The notes under the pieces were generated by a model. It was not told the origin of the DNA, made no database searches, and saw only the letters and a program-made list of their open reading frames with translations. DNA of 64,000 nucleotides from assembly GCF_039871875.1 (NCBI RefSeq), contig NZ_JBDPMD010000006.1, forward strand, positions 62,001 to 126,000. The letters are read 5' to 3'. Numbering within the stretch: the stretch's first letter is position 1; each line of letters begins with the position of its first letter. Shown here in pieces: positions 25,223-34,161 of the stretch. The translations under genes and the position numbers were made by a program. The DNA is from Sphaerisporangium sp039871875. GTDB lineage: Bacteria; Actinomycetota; Actinomycetes; Streptosporangiales; Streptosporangiaceae.

Positions 25223-25624
25223 TCAAGCGACCCAGTAGAACGACTCGACGTTTCTCGTGAGGTCGCTCGGGAGGTTCCAGTCGTCGGAGGCGGCGAGGAT
25301 TCTGCAGATGCCGCTGTAGTTGACGCCTGTGCACAGGACGACGGCGTGGGAGGAGTTGTAGTTCGAGGCGCTGCGCGTGTTGTTCCCCACCGTCTGGCCC
25401 TGGCCGGAACCGCTTTCGGCGAAGGTGTTGTCGTTCAGGTTGGCGTCGTTGACGCCGGGGGTGAAGAAGACGTAGCTGCCCTGATTGAAGGTCCCGTAGA
25501 AGAGACACAGGTTCTGGCTCAGGAAGCAGTTGTACGCGGCCGCCGCGGCCGGCTGCGCCGGGGCCGCGATGACCGTCGCGACGGCTGACGCGAGCACGGC
25601 GGCGAGCTTCTTTCCTGCTCTCAT
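25223..25624 (-). CDS. Secreted peptidase-inhibitor family I36-like protein
   Basis: 133 residues with a signal peptide (KLAAVLASAVATVIAAPAQPAAA) and a mature domain of about 100 residues with YNCFLSQNLCLFYG...LCTGVNYSGICRIL: four cysteines and a Gly/Asn-rich beta pattern of the I36 (streptomycete metalloproteinase inhibitor SMPI, crystallin-like) family. It would be exported and may inhibit metallopeptidases. The ATG at 25624 follows GGAGG by about 7 nt; a longer in-frame start has no RBS. Confidence 0.8.
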   Translation of the reverse strand: MRAGKKLAAVLASAVATVIAAPAQPAAAAAYNCFLSQNLCLFYGTFNQGSYVFFTPGVNDANLNDNTFAESGSGQGQTVGNNTRSASNYNSSHAVVLCTGVNYSGICRILAASDDWNLPSDLTRNVESFYWVA

Positions 25625-25800
25625 CTCAGACCTCCGAATGCGGGGATTTACTGGCGAAAAACGTGCTGTCAAGATTCGCAAGCCGGTGTGAGGCGGTCAA
25701 CCGGTGCCGGCCCCTTATGCGAGTGGCATCACGTCGAAATACGGCTACGGCCAGAGGTGCTTTCTGAGTACGCTCGAGCCACCGGCGGACGGAGACATCG

Positions 25801-28059
25801 GTGGGGCGGATCCACGTAGGGGTTCTCGGGCCTGTCACGGTCCAACGTGACGGTGAGGACGTACGGCTGTCCCCCGCGTCCGTCCGGGTGCTCCTGCGGC
25901 TGGTCGCCGCCGAGGGCCGGCCTGTCCCGGCCGGCGAGCTGTGGGGCGGCACGGGTGAGTTCGGCCGCATCGAGCGCAGCGAGCTGCAGAAACGCGTGGC
26001 CGAGTTACGCAGGGCCCTCGGGACCGGGGTGGTCGTCACGGTTCCCGGTGCGGGTTACCGTCTGGTTCTCGGCCGCGATCAGCTCGACGCCTATCAGTAC
26101 GAGGATCTGGTGGGCCGCGCGGCGGACGCCGAGCCCTCCGCCGCCGAGGAGTCGCTCGCCCAGGCGCTGGCGCTCTGGCGGGGAAGCCCTCTGCCCGAGG
26201 TGGCCGACGCCGGCTTCGCGCAACCGCTGATACGGCGGCTGAACGCCCGGCACACGACCGCCCGTGGGGAACTCGCCCGCAACCCCTACAAGGTCTGGCG
26301 CCGCCGGTGCGAGGACCTGGCCGCGATGGGTGAGAGCGTGAGCGGCGTCCTCGCGGAGGCGTTCCTGCGCAGCCTGGCGGGCCAGGCGGGGCACACGGCC
26401 GAACGCCTGCGTTCCGAACGGCTGCGGGTCGTGTTCGTCGGTGGTTTCAAGAGCGGCAAGAGTTCCCTGATCAACGCGCTGCTCGGCACGAAGGTCCTGA
26501 CGACGGCCGCCTCGCCGACCACGGCGGCCTTCACCGTGATCCGGTGGTCCCCGCAGCCGTTCGCCGAGGTGAGCGACCTGGACGGCGAAGCCGCGCGGAA
26601 GATCCCCCTTGACGCCCTCGACCACCACCTGAGGTCGGGCGACCACTCGCGAGGAGTCATGACCGTCCTGCTCGGCGTGGACAGCGAGCTGTGCCGGTAC
26701 GGGCTGGAGATCGTCGACACGCCAGGCCCGTCCGAGGACGTCCGGCTCCAGGAAGTCCTCCTGCAGTCCTTCGCGTCCGCGGACGCGGTGGTGTACGTCA
26801 CCAACGCGCTCTTCCCGCTCGGCGGTGAGGAACTCGCCCTCGCCGAACGTGCCCAGCTCCTCGCCGGCGAACAGAGCCTGTTCGTCCTCAACAAGATCGA
26901 CACGCTCACTCCCGATGAACGTGGAGAGGTGGTCACCCGTTTCCGGGAACGGATCGCGGAGCATCTGCCCGGGGAGTCACCGCGGGTCTTCCCCCTCTCG
27001 GCGCGGACGGCCCTCGCGGGCCTGGCCGCCGGTGACGCCGCGATGTCGGCCGATTCGGGCCTGCCGGAGTTCGAGGAGGCGCTCGGGGCGCTGCTGACCG
27101 GGCGGGTGGCGCGGCCACGCCTGCTGCGGTTCGCCGGCGAGCTCGCGGGCCAGATCGAGCTCGGGCGGCGGCTGCTCGGCGAGCAGTCGCGGGAGGCCGG
27201 GAAACTCCTGGCGCAGCGCGAACGCGTGCTCTCCGTGACCCTGGACGTCGAGCGCATCGTCGAGGCCGACCGGGCCGCCACGAGTCGCGACGTCGCCGTG
27301 TTCAGCAGGTCGTTCTTCATCGGGCTCGCCGGGCGCATCGACGGGTGGGCGGAGGGCGCCGGCGTCCAGCCCATGGCGAGGATCAACCCGATGAGGACCA
27401 GGCAGCACACCGAGTCCGCGGTCCGCGAGATGACCGCACGGCTGAGCGAGAACCTGGAACGCGAGGTGTCCCACTGGGCACGGTACACGCTGCCGGAGTT
27501 CCTGCTGCCGCGCGTCGAACGCACGGTGGCCGCGGTGCGGGCGCGGACGGCCGAGGTCGCGCCGCCGGTGGGAGACCTCGTGTTCGAACCCCCTCTGGCC
27601 TTGTTCGATGTACGGCTGCCTTCGGGGCACTCGACGGGAGCCGTCCTCAGCCAGGGGCTGACCGTCGCCACGCTGATCGCCGCGATCGGTGGCACGTCCC
27701 CCCTCGGCCTGCTCGCCGGGGTGGTGGCCGGCGGTGTGCTCAACCAGCTGTGGTCCAAGAGCGCGATGGGCGAGCTTCGCCGCAAGGTCGTGGAGGAAGC
27801 CAAGCTGTCCATCGAGAGGAACGCGGAGGAGTTCGCGGACGCGGTCGCGGAAACCGTGAACGCGCACTACAGGACGATCCTGCAGAGCGTCAGGGAAAGC
27901 TTCGACGAGCACGACCGCCTGCTTCGTGAGGCCGTGGAACAGGCCGGGCGCCCGGACGGCCACACCGCGGCCACGGCGGAGCTGGAGGCCGCGGACGTAA
28001 GGCTCGCCGCGTTCACCCGGGAGATCGCCGGCAGCGTGCCGCTGGGAGAGCACGCGTGA
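25801..28059 (+). CDS. SARP-like DNA-binding domain fused to a dynamin-like GTPase
   Basis: A 752-residue protein with an unusual architecture. Residues 1-90 are an OmpR/SARP winged helix (LSPASVRVLLRLVAAEG...ELQKRVAELRRALG...VPGAGYRLVL). Residues 93-160 are a shortened BTAD-like segment (QALALWRGSPLPEV). Residues 205-435 are a dynamin-superfamily GTPase: G1 GGFKSGKSS (214-222), G2 Thr in ASPTTAAF, G3 DTPG (306-309), G4 NKID (364-367). A long helical stalk follows, with a hydrophobic stretch at 612-650 of the kind bacterial dynamins insert into membranes. The GTG has GGAG 7 nt upstream. Its stop overlaps the next start as GTGA. Function unknown; a sensor coupling membrane events to DNA binding, or a defence GTPase, are possible. 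Confidence 0.88.
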   Translation: MGRIHVGVLGPVTVQRDGEDVRLSPASVRVLLRLVAAEGRPVPAGELWGGTGEFGRIERSELQKRVAELRRALGTGVVVTVPGAGYRLVLGRDQLDAYQYEDLVGRAADAEPSAAEESLAQALALWRGSPLPEVADAGFAQPLIRRLNARHTTARGELARNPYKVWRRRCEDLAAMGESVSGVLAEAFLRSLAGQAGHTAERLRSERLRVVFVGGFKSGKSSLINALLGTKVLTTAASPTTAAFTVIRWSPQPFAEVSDLDGEAARKIPLDALDHHLRSGDHSRGVMTVLLGVDSELCRYGLEIVDTPGPSEDVRLQEVLLQSFASADAVVYVTNALFPLGGEELALAERAQLLAGEQSLFVLNKIDTLTPDERGEVVTRFRERIAEHLPGESPRVFPLSARTALAGLAAGDAAMSADSGLPEFEEALGALLTGRVARPRLLRFAGELAGQIELGRRLLGEQSREAGKLLAQRERVLSVTLDVERIVEADRAATSRDVAVFSRSFFIGLAGRIDGWAEGAGVQPMARINPMRTRQHTESAVREMTARLSENLEREVSHWARYTLPEFLLPRVERTVAAVRARTAEVAPPVGDLVFEPPLALFDVRLPSGHSTGAVLSQGLTVATLIAAIGGTSPLGLLAGVVAGGVLNQLWSKSAMGELRRKVVEEAKLSIERNAEEFADAVAETVNAHYRTILQSVRESFDEHDRLLREAVEQAGRPDGHTAATAELEAADVRLAAFTREIAGSVPLGEHA

Positions 28060-29066
28060 CGGGCGCCGGTCACCTGCGGACGCTGGCCGAGGTGTTCCCG
28101 GCCGGGTCCCGCCTGGGTGATCCCTCGCTCGCCGTCGGCCGTGAGAACGAACTGGTTGACATCGTGCGCACGTTGCAGACCCCCGGGCTGTGCCCGATCA
28201 TCCTCGGTCCCAAGGGCGTCGGGAAGACGACCCTCGCCTGGCTGGCCGAGCTCGCGGCCAAGGGCAGCGCCGACGTGCTCGACGCGGTGGACGCCGCGCG
28301 GTACGGGCAGGGCGACGAGGAGTACTACGAGACGTTCTGGGTGTCCTGCGGTCAGGTCGTCCCGGCGGACGGGCCCGGTCTGCTCGGTGCCATCGCCGAG
28401 CAGCTCCGGCGCAGGCACAAGCAGATGGTGACCAGCCGGCTGGTCGCGGTGGAGCAGTCCGTCAACATGACCGTGGGACTCACGCCGAAGGTCGAGGTCA
28501 GCCGCAAGTACGGGACTCCGGCCGACACAGGTGAGCAACCGCCGTCGATCGAGGAGGAGATCCTCGAACTCGCCACGGAACTGGTGGCGGAAGGCAGTCC
28601 GCTGCTGTTCGTCATCGACGACCTGGACATGATCGCCGACACCCAGGCCTTCTCCGCGTTCCTGCGCATGGTCTCCGGGATCAGCCCGACGGATCTGCGT
28701 TTCATGCTCACCGGGACCGCCGTCTGGCTGGGCGAGGTACTGGCGGACCACTGGCAGCTCGGCCGGTTCGTCATCCTGATCGAGCTCGGCCGCATGCCGG
28801 ACACGGATCTGCTCCGCATGCTGGACCGCGGCGCCGTGCGCCTACGCGAGCTCGGCCTGGACGTCGAATTCGAGCCGGACCTGCTGCCCTCCCTGGTGAC
28901 GATCTCCGCGGGCTTCCCCTCGACCGCGGCGCAACTGGCCCGCGACTCGATCAGAGCGGCGGAACGCATGGGTCAGACACTGGTGACCCGCCGCCATCTC
29001 GACACCGCGCTACGCGACCTGATCAGCCTCCTGCAACCCGCCGCCTCCATGCGCAGGCACGCCTAG
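28056..29066 (+). CDS. AAA/STAND-type ATPase coupled to the dynamin-like protein
   Basis: 336 residues. A short N-terminal lead (AVGRENELVDIVRTL) is followed by Walker A GPKGVGKT (51-58), Walker B LLFVIDD (183-189), a sensor-1-like RFMLTGT and a C-terminal helical lid (FPSTAAQLARDSIRAAERM) as in Orc/Cdc6- and STAND-type ATPases. No effector or sensor domain is attached. The GTG overlaps the preceding stop by 4 bp, so stoichiometric production with the GTPase is likely. I infer that the two form one NTP-dependent complex; nothing in the sequence says what triggers it. Confidence 0.85.
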   Translation: MTGAGHLRTLAEVFPAGSRLGDPSLAVGRENELVDIVRTLQTPGLCPIILGPKGVGKTTLAWLAELAAKGSADVLDAVDAARYGQGDEEYYETFWVSCGQVVPADGPGLLGAIAEQLRRRHKQMVTSRLVAVEQSVNMTVGLTPKVEVSRKYGTPADTGEQPPSIEEEILELATELVAEGSPLLFVIDDLDMIADTQAFSAFLRMVSGISPTDLRFMLTGTAVWLGEVLADHWQLGRFVILIELGRMPDTDLLRMLDRGAVRLRELGLDVEFEPDLLPSLVTISAGFPSTAAQLARDSIRAAERMGQTLVTRRHLDTALRDLISLLQPAASMRRHA

Positions 29067-29093
29067 CCCTGCCCTGTGGGCCGGGCCAGGTCC

Positions 29094-30053
29094 TCAGCCG
29101 GTGCCGGACATCGACGCGAGGCGGCGGGCCAGGCGGGCGGCGGCCTCGCGGAGTTCCGGGGGGTCCAGGATCTGTGCCTCGAAGTCGAGGCGGGCCGCGT
29201 GGGCGGCGAGCCAGTTCAGGTCGTCGCCGCCGACGGTGAGGAGGCACCAGCCGTCGTGGTCGTCGTCGACGCGGCCCACCTGGGGGGGTACCAGCTCCCG
29301 TACCTGGTCGGGTGGGGCGTGTACTCGGATGCGGGCGAGGTAGCGGTACGGGGACTCGGTCACGGCGCGTTGTACGTAGGCGGCGGGGTCGGGGTGGGGT
29401 CTCGGGCGGAAGCGCCATGTGGTGGGGGTCACGTCGCGCATGCGGTCCAGGCGGAAGGTGCGCCAGTCGGTGCGGTCGGTGTCCCAGGCCATCAGGTACC
29501 AGCGGCGGCCGGTGGCGACCATGCGGACCGGTTCCACCGTGCGTTCGCGGTCCTCGCCGTCGCGGGTGGCGTAGTGGAAGCGCACCCGTACGGCGTCGCG
29601 GCAGGCGCGGGCGAGGGTCACCAGCAGGTCGGCGTCGATCTCGATGCCGGGGGCCGTGAGGGTCTCGGTGGCGCCGTACACGGCGCGGACCTCGGCGCGC
29701 AGCCGGGGGGGCATCACCTGGTCGAGTTTCGCGAGCGCGCGCAGTGCCGCTTCGCCCGCGCCGGCGACCGTGCCGCCTGAGGCCAGGCGCAGGGACACCG
29801 CGGTCGCGGTGGCCTCCTCGTCGTCGAGGAGCAGGGGCGGCAGGCGGGTGCCCGCGGCGAGGCGGTAGCCGCCGCCGACGCCCGCGGTCGCGTGCACGGG
29901 GTAGCCGAGGGCGCGAAGGCGCTCCACGTCGCGGCGCACCGAGCGGTCGGTGACCCCCAGCTCGGCGGCCAGCTCGGCGGCGGTCCAGGACGGCCGGCGC
30001 TGGAGCAGCGCCAGCAGCCGCAGGACCCGTTCTGTCGTCGCCTCGACGGTCAC
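29094..30053 (-). CDS. WYL-domain transcriptional regulator (YafY/DeoR-like)
   Basis: A 319-residue regulator: N-terminal winged helix (RLLALLQRRPSWTAAELAAELGVTDRSVRRDVERL), then a WYL domain (GRRWYLMAWDTDRTDWRTFRLDRM) and a WCX C-terminal extension. WYL proteins bind nucleic acids or nucleotides and often control adjacent stress genes. It starts with GTG and is divergent from a DinB-like gene 62 bp away, a very common pairing in actinobacteria; an inverted repeat in the gap is a candidate operator. Confidence 0.9.
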   Translation of the reverse strand: MTVEATTERVLRLLALLQRRPSWTAAELAAELGVTDRSVRRDVERLRALGYPVHATAGVGGGYRLAAGTRLPPLLLDDEEATATAVSLRLASGGTVAGAGEAALRALAKLDQVMPPRLRAEVRAVYGATETLTAPGIEIDADLLVTLARACRDAVRVRFHYATRDGEDRERTVEPVRMVATGRRWYLMAWDTDRTDWRTFRLDRMRDVTPTTWRFRPRPHPDPAAYVQRAVTESPYRYLARIRVHAPPDQVRELVPPQVGRVDDDHDGWCLLTVGGDDLNWLAAHAARLDFEAQILDPPELREAAARLARRLASMSGTG

Positions 30054-30067
30054 ATGGTCATCGTTTC

Positions 30068-30089
30068 ACAGATCGCGGAAGGTATCTGT
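30068..30089. promoter_or_regulatory. Candidate WYL-regulator operator
   Basis: ACAGAT (30068-30073) and ATCTGT (30084-30089) are perfect inverted arms separated by 10 bp, one helical turn apart, centred in the 62-bp divergent spacer between the WYL regulator and the DinB-like gene. Confidence 0.45.
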
Positions 30090-30115
30090 CCGCTATTTGC
30101 GGCAGGCTGGACACC

Positions 30116-30688
30116 ATGATCGACCTGACATGGAATCCACTGCTTCGGGACCAGCTCGCCTGGCACTGGACCACGCAACTGCGTGACCGCCTGGAGGGGC
30201 TCACCGATGAGGAGTATTTCTGGGAGCCGGTGCCCGGCTGCTGGAACGTGCGCCCGCGCGGCACAGGCACCGCACCCGTACAAGCCGGGGCCGGCGCGAT
30301 GACCATAGATTTCGCGATGCCGACGCCCAGCCCGCCGCCGTTCACGACGATCGCCTGGCGGCTCGGGCACGTGATCGTCGGCGTGCTCGCGATGCGCAAC
30401 GCCTCGCACTTCGGCCGCGCGTCCACCGGCTACGAGTCGTTCGAGTACGCCCCGACCGCGGCCGCGGCGCTGGACCAGCTCGACACCGAGTACGCCACGT
30501 GGCTGGCCGGGGTCGAGTCCCTCGGCGAGACCGGCCTCGCCCGCCCCTGCGGGGAGGCGGAAGGGGCGTACGCCGAACACCCCATGGCGGCGCTGGTGCT
30601 GCACATCAACCGGGAGCTGATCCACCACCTGTCCGAGGTGTGCCTGCTCCGTGACCTTCATCTGCACACCCGGCGGGAGGCGAGCTAG
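30116..30688 (+). CDS. DinB-superfamily protein
   Basis: 190 residues, DinB/YfiT-like four-helix bundle: LAWHWTTQLRDRLEGLTDEEYFWEP, WRLGHVIVGVLAMRNASHF, HINRELIHHLSEVCLLRDL. The His residues near 84 (GHV), 161 and 165 (HINRELIHH) are placed for the metal site of the family. Members are thiol-dependent transferases or stress proteins; the substrate here is unknown. The ATG has no RBS but CAGGCT lies 7 nt upstream. It is followed by a VOC gene 3 bp later in the same operon. Confidence 0.82.
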   Translation: MIDLTWNPLLRDQLAWHWTTQLRDRLEGLTDEEYFWEPVPGCWNVRPRGTGTAPVQAGAGAMTIDFAMPTPSPPPFTTIAWRLGHVIVGVLAMRNASHFGRASTGYESFEYAPTAAAALDQLDTEYATWLAGVESLGETGLARPCGEAEGAYAEHPMAALVLHINRELIHHLSEVCLLRDLHLHTRREAS

Positions 30689-30691
30689 AAG

Positions 30692-31129
30692 ATGGCCCGC
30701 GACGTTCAGATCACCTTCGACTGCGCCGACCCGGCCGGCCTGGCCGCCTTCTGGGCCGAGGTCCTCGGGTACCGGATACAGGACCCGCCCGGGGACTTCG
30801 AGTCGTGGGACCAGGCACTGGAGGCGCTGGGCGTGCCGCCTGAGCACCGCAACGACGCCTCCGCGGTGGTCGACCCCGAGGGCTCGGGGCCACGGCTGTT
30901 CTTCCAGAAGGTGCCCGAGCCCAAGCAGGCCAAGAACCGCGTGCACGTCGATGTGCGGGCCGCCCCCGGGCTCCAGGGCGACGCGCGGATGGCGGCCCTG
31001 GAGGTGGAGGCCGAGCGGCTGGTCTCCCACGGCGCCACCCGGATGCAGCGCCACGAGCCCGCTCCTCCGCTCGGCGCCGGTCACATCATCATGGCCGACC
31101 CCGAGGGCAACGAGTTCTGCCTCGACTGA
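30692..31129 (+). CDS. VOC-family (glyoxalase/bleomycin-resistance-like) protein
   Basis: 145 residues with the vicinal-oxygen-chelate fold: ITFDCADPAGLAAFWAEVLGY at the N-terminus, NRVHVDVRA in the middle, and ADPEGNEFCLD at the C-terminus, which supplies the last acidic ligand. It is the second gene of the DinB operon. Such single-domain VOC proteins bind or transform small molecules; the substrate is unknown. Confidence 0.85.
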   Translation: MARDVQITFDCADPAGLAAFWAEVLGYRIQDPPGDFESWDQALEALGVPPEHRNDASAVVDPEGSGPRLFFQKVPEPKQAKNRVHVDVRAAPGLQGDARMAALEVEAERLVSHGATRMQRHEPAPPLGAGHIIMADPEGNEFCLD

Positions 31130-31136
31130 CCCGGCC

Positions 31137-31173
31137 GCGGGCTCGGCGGCGACGGACGGGACGCCGAGCCCGC
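31137..31173. terminator. Bidirectional terminator between VOC and PLP genes
   Basis: A perfect 12-bp stem GCGGGCTCGGCG (31137-31148) / CGCCGAGCCCGC (31162-31173) with a 13-nt loop, between two converging genes. Confidence 0.75.
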
Positions 31174-31193
31174 ACCCCGGCGGCACCATGCGG

Positions 31194-32561
31194 TCACGTG
31201 GGCAGCTCCCTCGCCGCGGCGCGGATCTCGTCGAGGAGGACGGCCAGGTCGTCGCGGGTCGTGTCAGGGTGCAGCACGCAGGCACGCAGCGTCTCCCGCC
31301 CGTCCAGCACGGTTCCGGTGAGGAAGGCGCGGCCGCGCCGCTGGACGGCGGCGGGGAGCGCGCCGTCGACGGGGCGGGGAAGGTAGCGGAACGCGACCAC
31401 CGAGGTGACGACGGGGGCGGCCAGGGCGAAATCGGCCGACGCCTCGACCATGGCCGCGAGGTCCGCGGCGCGTTCGCGGGTGTGCCGGACCAGCCGGGTG
31501 ATCCCGTCCCTGCCGAGGTGGGCGACGGTGGCCCACACCCGCAGGGCACGGAAGGGCCGGGTCTGCTCGGGACCGTACTCGGAGAACCAGCCCAGCTCGC
31601 CCGCGCCGTCGTCGCGCAGGTACGGCGGGACGAGACTGAAGGCGTCGCGTGGGCCGGCGGGGTCGCGGAACAGGACGCAGCCGCAGTCCACGGGCACCCC
31701 GAGCCATTTGTGCGGGTCGAGGGCCAGGGAGTCGGCGAGGTCCATGCCCCGGTACACCGGGCGGACGTCCTCGTCCAGGACGCCGAGGGCGCCGTACGCG
31801 CCGTCGACGTGGAACCACAGGCCGTGCTCGCGGGCGGCCGAGGCGATCTCCGTCAGCGGGTCCACCGCCCCGGTGCCGACCGTGCCCGCGCTCGCCGCGA
31901 CCAGGAACGGCCGCAGCCCGGCGCGCAGATCGTCCTCGATGTGGCGGCGCAACGCGGCCACATCCATGCGGAACGCCGCGTCCACCGGGACGGTCCTGAC
32001 GTACCGGCCGCCCAGGCCGAGCAGTTCGGCCGCCTTGCGCAGGCAGCTGTGGCCCTCGGCGGAAAGGTAGAGGGTCAGCGGCCGTTCGCCGTACAGGCCG
32101 TTCTCGCGCACGCCGGTCACCCGGTGCCGGGCGGTGGCGAGCGCGATCACGGTGGCCATGGACGCTCCGCTGGTCAGCAGCCCGCCGCCCGGCGGGTGCG
32201 GGAAGCCGGTCAGCTCGGCCAGCCAGCGGACGGCGGTGCGTTCCAGCAGCGCGCCGGCGTGCTCGCCCCCGGCGCAGGACGGGTTCATCGCGGCGGCTAG
32301 CGGGGCGGCCAGGACCCCGGCGGGGGACGGCGGCGAGTTGACCCAGCCGAAGAACCTGGGGTGCCCGTTGCCCATGGGGTAGGGCAGCACCCGGTCGCGT
32401 ATGACGCCCAGCAGGTCGCCGAGCGGGGCGCCGCGCTCCGGCAGTGGCTGCCCGGTCAGCCACGCCGCCGCCTCGCCGGGCACCGGCCGCCAGACCGGGC
32501 CGCCGGGCACGGCGGACAGGTGGGCGGCGGCCAGCCGGGCGGCGTCCAGGAGCTCATCCAC
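31194..32561 (-). CDS. PLP-dependent group II decarboxylase (aromatic amino acid/glutamate decarboxylase-like)
   Basis: 455 residues. The PLP lysine sits in LALDPHKWLGVPVDCG, and the upstream HVDGAYGA supplies the Asp that pairs with the pyridine nitrogen; the N-terminus has GNGHPRFFGWVNSPPSP. This is the group II decarboxylase family (AADC, tyrosine, histidine, glutamate and diaminobutyrate decarboxylases). The size and lack of an added domain fit actinobacterial 'pyridoxal-dependent decarboxylase' proteins; the substrate cannot be assigned. The GTG at 32561 follows AAGGAGG by 5 nt. Divergent from the photolyase. Confidence 0.85.
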   Translation of the reverse strand: MDELLDAARLAAAHLSAVPGGPVWRPVPGEAAAWLTGQPLPERGAPLGDLLGVIRDRVLPYPMGNGHPRFFGWVNSPPSPAGVLAAPLAAAMNPSCAGGEHAGALLERTAVRWLAELTGFPHPPGGGLLTSGASMATVIALATARHRVTGVRENGLYGERPLTLYLSAEGHSCLRKAAELLGLGGRYVRTVPVDAAFRMDVAALRRHIEDDLRAGLRPFLVAASAGTVGTGAVDPLTEIASAAREHGLWFHVDGAYGALGVLDEDVRPVYRGMDLADSLALDPHKWLGVPVDCGCVLFRDPAGPRDAFSLVPPYLRDDGAGELGWFSEYGPEQTRPFRALRVWATVAHLGRDGITRLVRHTRERAADLAAMVEASADFALAAPVVTSVVAFRYLPRPVDGALPAAVQRRGRAFLTGTVLDGRETLRACVLHPDTTRDDLAVLLDEIRAAARELPT

Positions 32562-32628
32562 GGGGGCCTCCTTGGACCGGTACCCCCGCCGGGTCAAGTG
32601 GCCGGCGGGGCTGTATGAGCATGGAGAG

Positions 32629-34155
32629 ATGGGGGAGAGACGGCGGCGGTGGGTGTTCGCTGATCAGCTTGGGCCTCACTTCCTGGACTCCACGGAGCAG
32701 CAGGTGCTGCTGGTCGAGGCCCGGGGGGTGTTGCGGCGGAGGCGGTTCCACCGGCAGAAGGCGCACCTGGTGCTCTCGGCGCTGCGGCACCGGGCCGCCG
32801 AGCTGGGGGAGCGGGGACGGTTCGTGCGGGCGGACGGGTACGGGGCGGCGCTGGACGAGGTGGGGGAGCGGGTCTCGGTGTGCCGGCCGACGAGCCACGC
32901 GGCGTTGAGGTTCGTGCGCGGGCGGCGGGACGTGGAGGTGCTGGCGGCGCGGGGTTTCGCGTCCTCCCAGGAGGAGTTCGCGGAGTGGGTGCGCAGCCGG
33001 GGGGAGCCGGAGGACGGGGCGGAGGTCGTGCGGGGCGGGGCCGGCGGGCGGCGGGGGCTGGTGATGGAGGACTTCTACCGTACGGCCCGGCGGCGGCTGG
33101 ACGTGCTGATGGACGGCGACGAGCCCGCCGGTGGGCGGTGGAACTTCGACGCAGAGAACCGGTGCCCGCCGCCGGAGGCGGGGCTGGGTGTCGCGCCGCC
33201 GTGGCGGGCACGGGAGGACGAGATCGACGAACGGGTGCGGCACGATCTCGATCGGTGGGAACGGGACGGGGAGGTCGCGTTCGTGGGGCGGGACGGGCCC
33301 CGGGTGTTCCCGGCCACGCGGGACGAGGCGCTTGCGGCGTTGCGGACGTTCGTGGAGCACCGGCTCCCGGTGTTCGGGCCCTATCAGGACGCGATGCTGA
33401 GCGGCGATCCGGTGATGGCGCACAGCATGTTGTCGGCGGCGATGAACCTCGGGCTGCTCGACCCGATGGAGTGCGTGCGGGCGGCGGAGGCGGCGTACCG
33501 GGAGGGGCGGGTGCCGCCGGCGAGCGCGGAGGGGTACGTCCGGCAGGTCATCGGGTGGCGTGACTACGTGTGGCACCTGTACTGGCACTTCGGGGAGCAC
33601 TACCGGGAGATGAACCGGCTGGGGGCGCGTAGGCCGCTGCCGGACTGGTTCGCCGGGCTGGACGCCGGCGCGGTCGAGGCGCGGTGCCTCTCGTGGGCGC
33701 TGGCGCAGGTGCGGGACACCGGGTTCACCCACCACATCGTGCGGTTGATGGTGCTCGGCAACTACGCGTTGCAGCGGGGCTTCGATCCCGCCGCGCTCAC
33801 GGACTGGTTCCATCGGTGCTTCGTGGACGGGTACGACTGGGTGATGCTGCCCAACGTCGTCGGGATGTCGCAGCACGCGGACGGCGGGCTGCTTGCCACC
33901 AAGCCGTACGCGGCGGGCGGGGCCTACATCGATCGGATGAGCGACTTCTGCGGGGACTGCCGGTACCGGCCGTCGCGGCGCACCGGGGTGGACGCGTGCC
34001 CGTTCACGGCGGGGTACTGGTGGTTCGTGGCGCGCAACGCCGAACGGCTCGGGCGCAACGCGCGCATGGCGCGGGTGGTGCACGGGATGCGGCGGCTGGA
34101 CGACCTGGACGAGGTCTGCGCCCGGGAGGCGGGACGGGGGAGTGAGCCGCCGTGA
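32629..34155 (+). CDS. FeS-type bacterial photolyase/cryptochrome (PhrB family)
   Basis: 508 residues of the FeS-BCP class, whose founding members repair (6-4) photoproducts using FAD, a lumazine antenna and a [4Fe-4S] cluster. The four cluster cysteines are C353 (ARCLSW), C441, C444 and C457 (FCGDCRYR...DACPF). The N-terminal domain begins WVFADQLGPHFLD, as in DPRP/PhrB proteins, and the FAD region includes GYVRQVIGWRDYVWHLYWH and LMVLGNYALQRGFDP. The ATG at 32629 is the first that fits this N-terminus; the RBS is close and weak. It would be a light-driven DNA repair enzyme. Confidence 0.9.
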   Translation: MGERRRRWVFADQLGPHFLDSTEQQVLLVEARGVLRRRRFHRQKAHLVLSALRHRAAELGERGRFVRADGYGAALDEVGERVSVCRPTSHAALRFVRGRRDVEVLAARGFASSQEEFAEWVRSRGEPEDGAEVVRGGAGGRRGLVMEDFYRTARRRLDVLMDGDEPAGGRWNFDAENRCPPPEAGLGVAPPWRAREDEIDERVRHDLDRWERDGEVAFVGRDGPRVFPATRDEALAALRTFVEHRLPVFGPYQDAMLSGDPVMAHSMLSAAMNLGLLDPMECVRAAEAAYREGRVPPASAEGYVRQVIGWRDYVWHLYWHFGEHYREMNRLGARRPLPDWFAGLDAGAVEARCLSWALAQVRDTGFTHHIVRLMVLGNYALQRGFDPAALTDWFHRCFVDGYDWVMLPNVVGMSQHADGGLLATKPYAAGGAYIDRMSDFCGDCRYRPSRRTGVDACPFTAGYWWFVARNAERLGRNARMARVVHGMRRLDDLDEVCAREAGRGSEPP

Positions 34156-34161
34156 CCGGGG

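Noticed and set aside
28056..29066. Calling the ATPase an Orc1/Cdc6 replication protein
   Set aside because: Walker motifs and a helical lid agree, but there is no clear winged-helix DNA-binding end and the coupling is to a dynamin-like GTPase.
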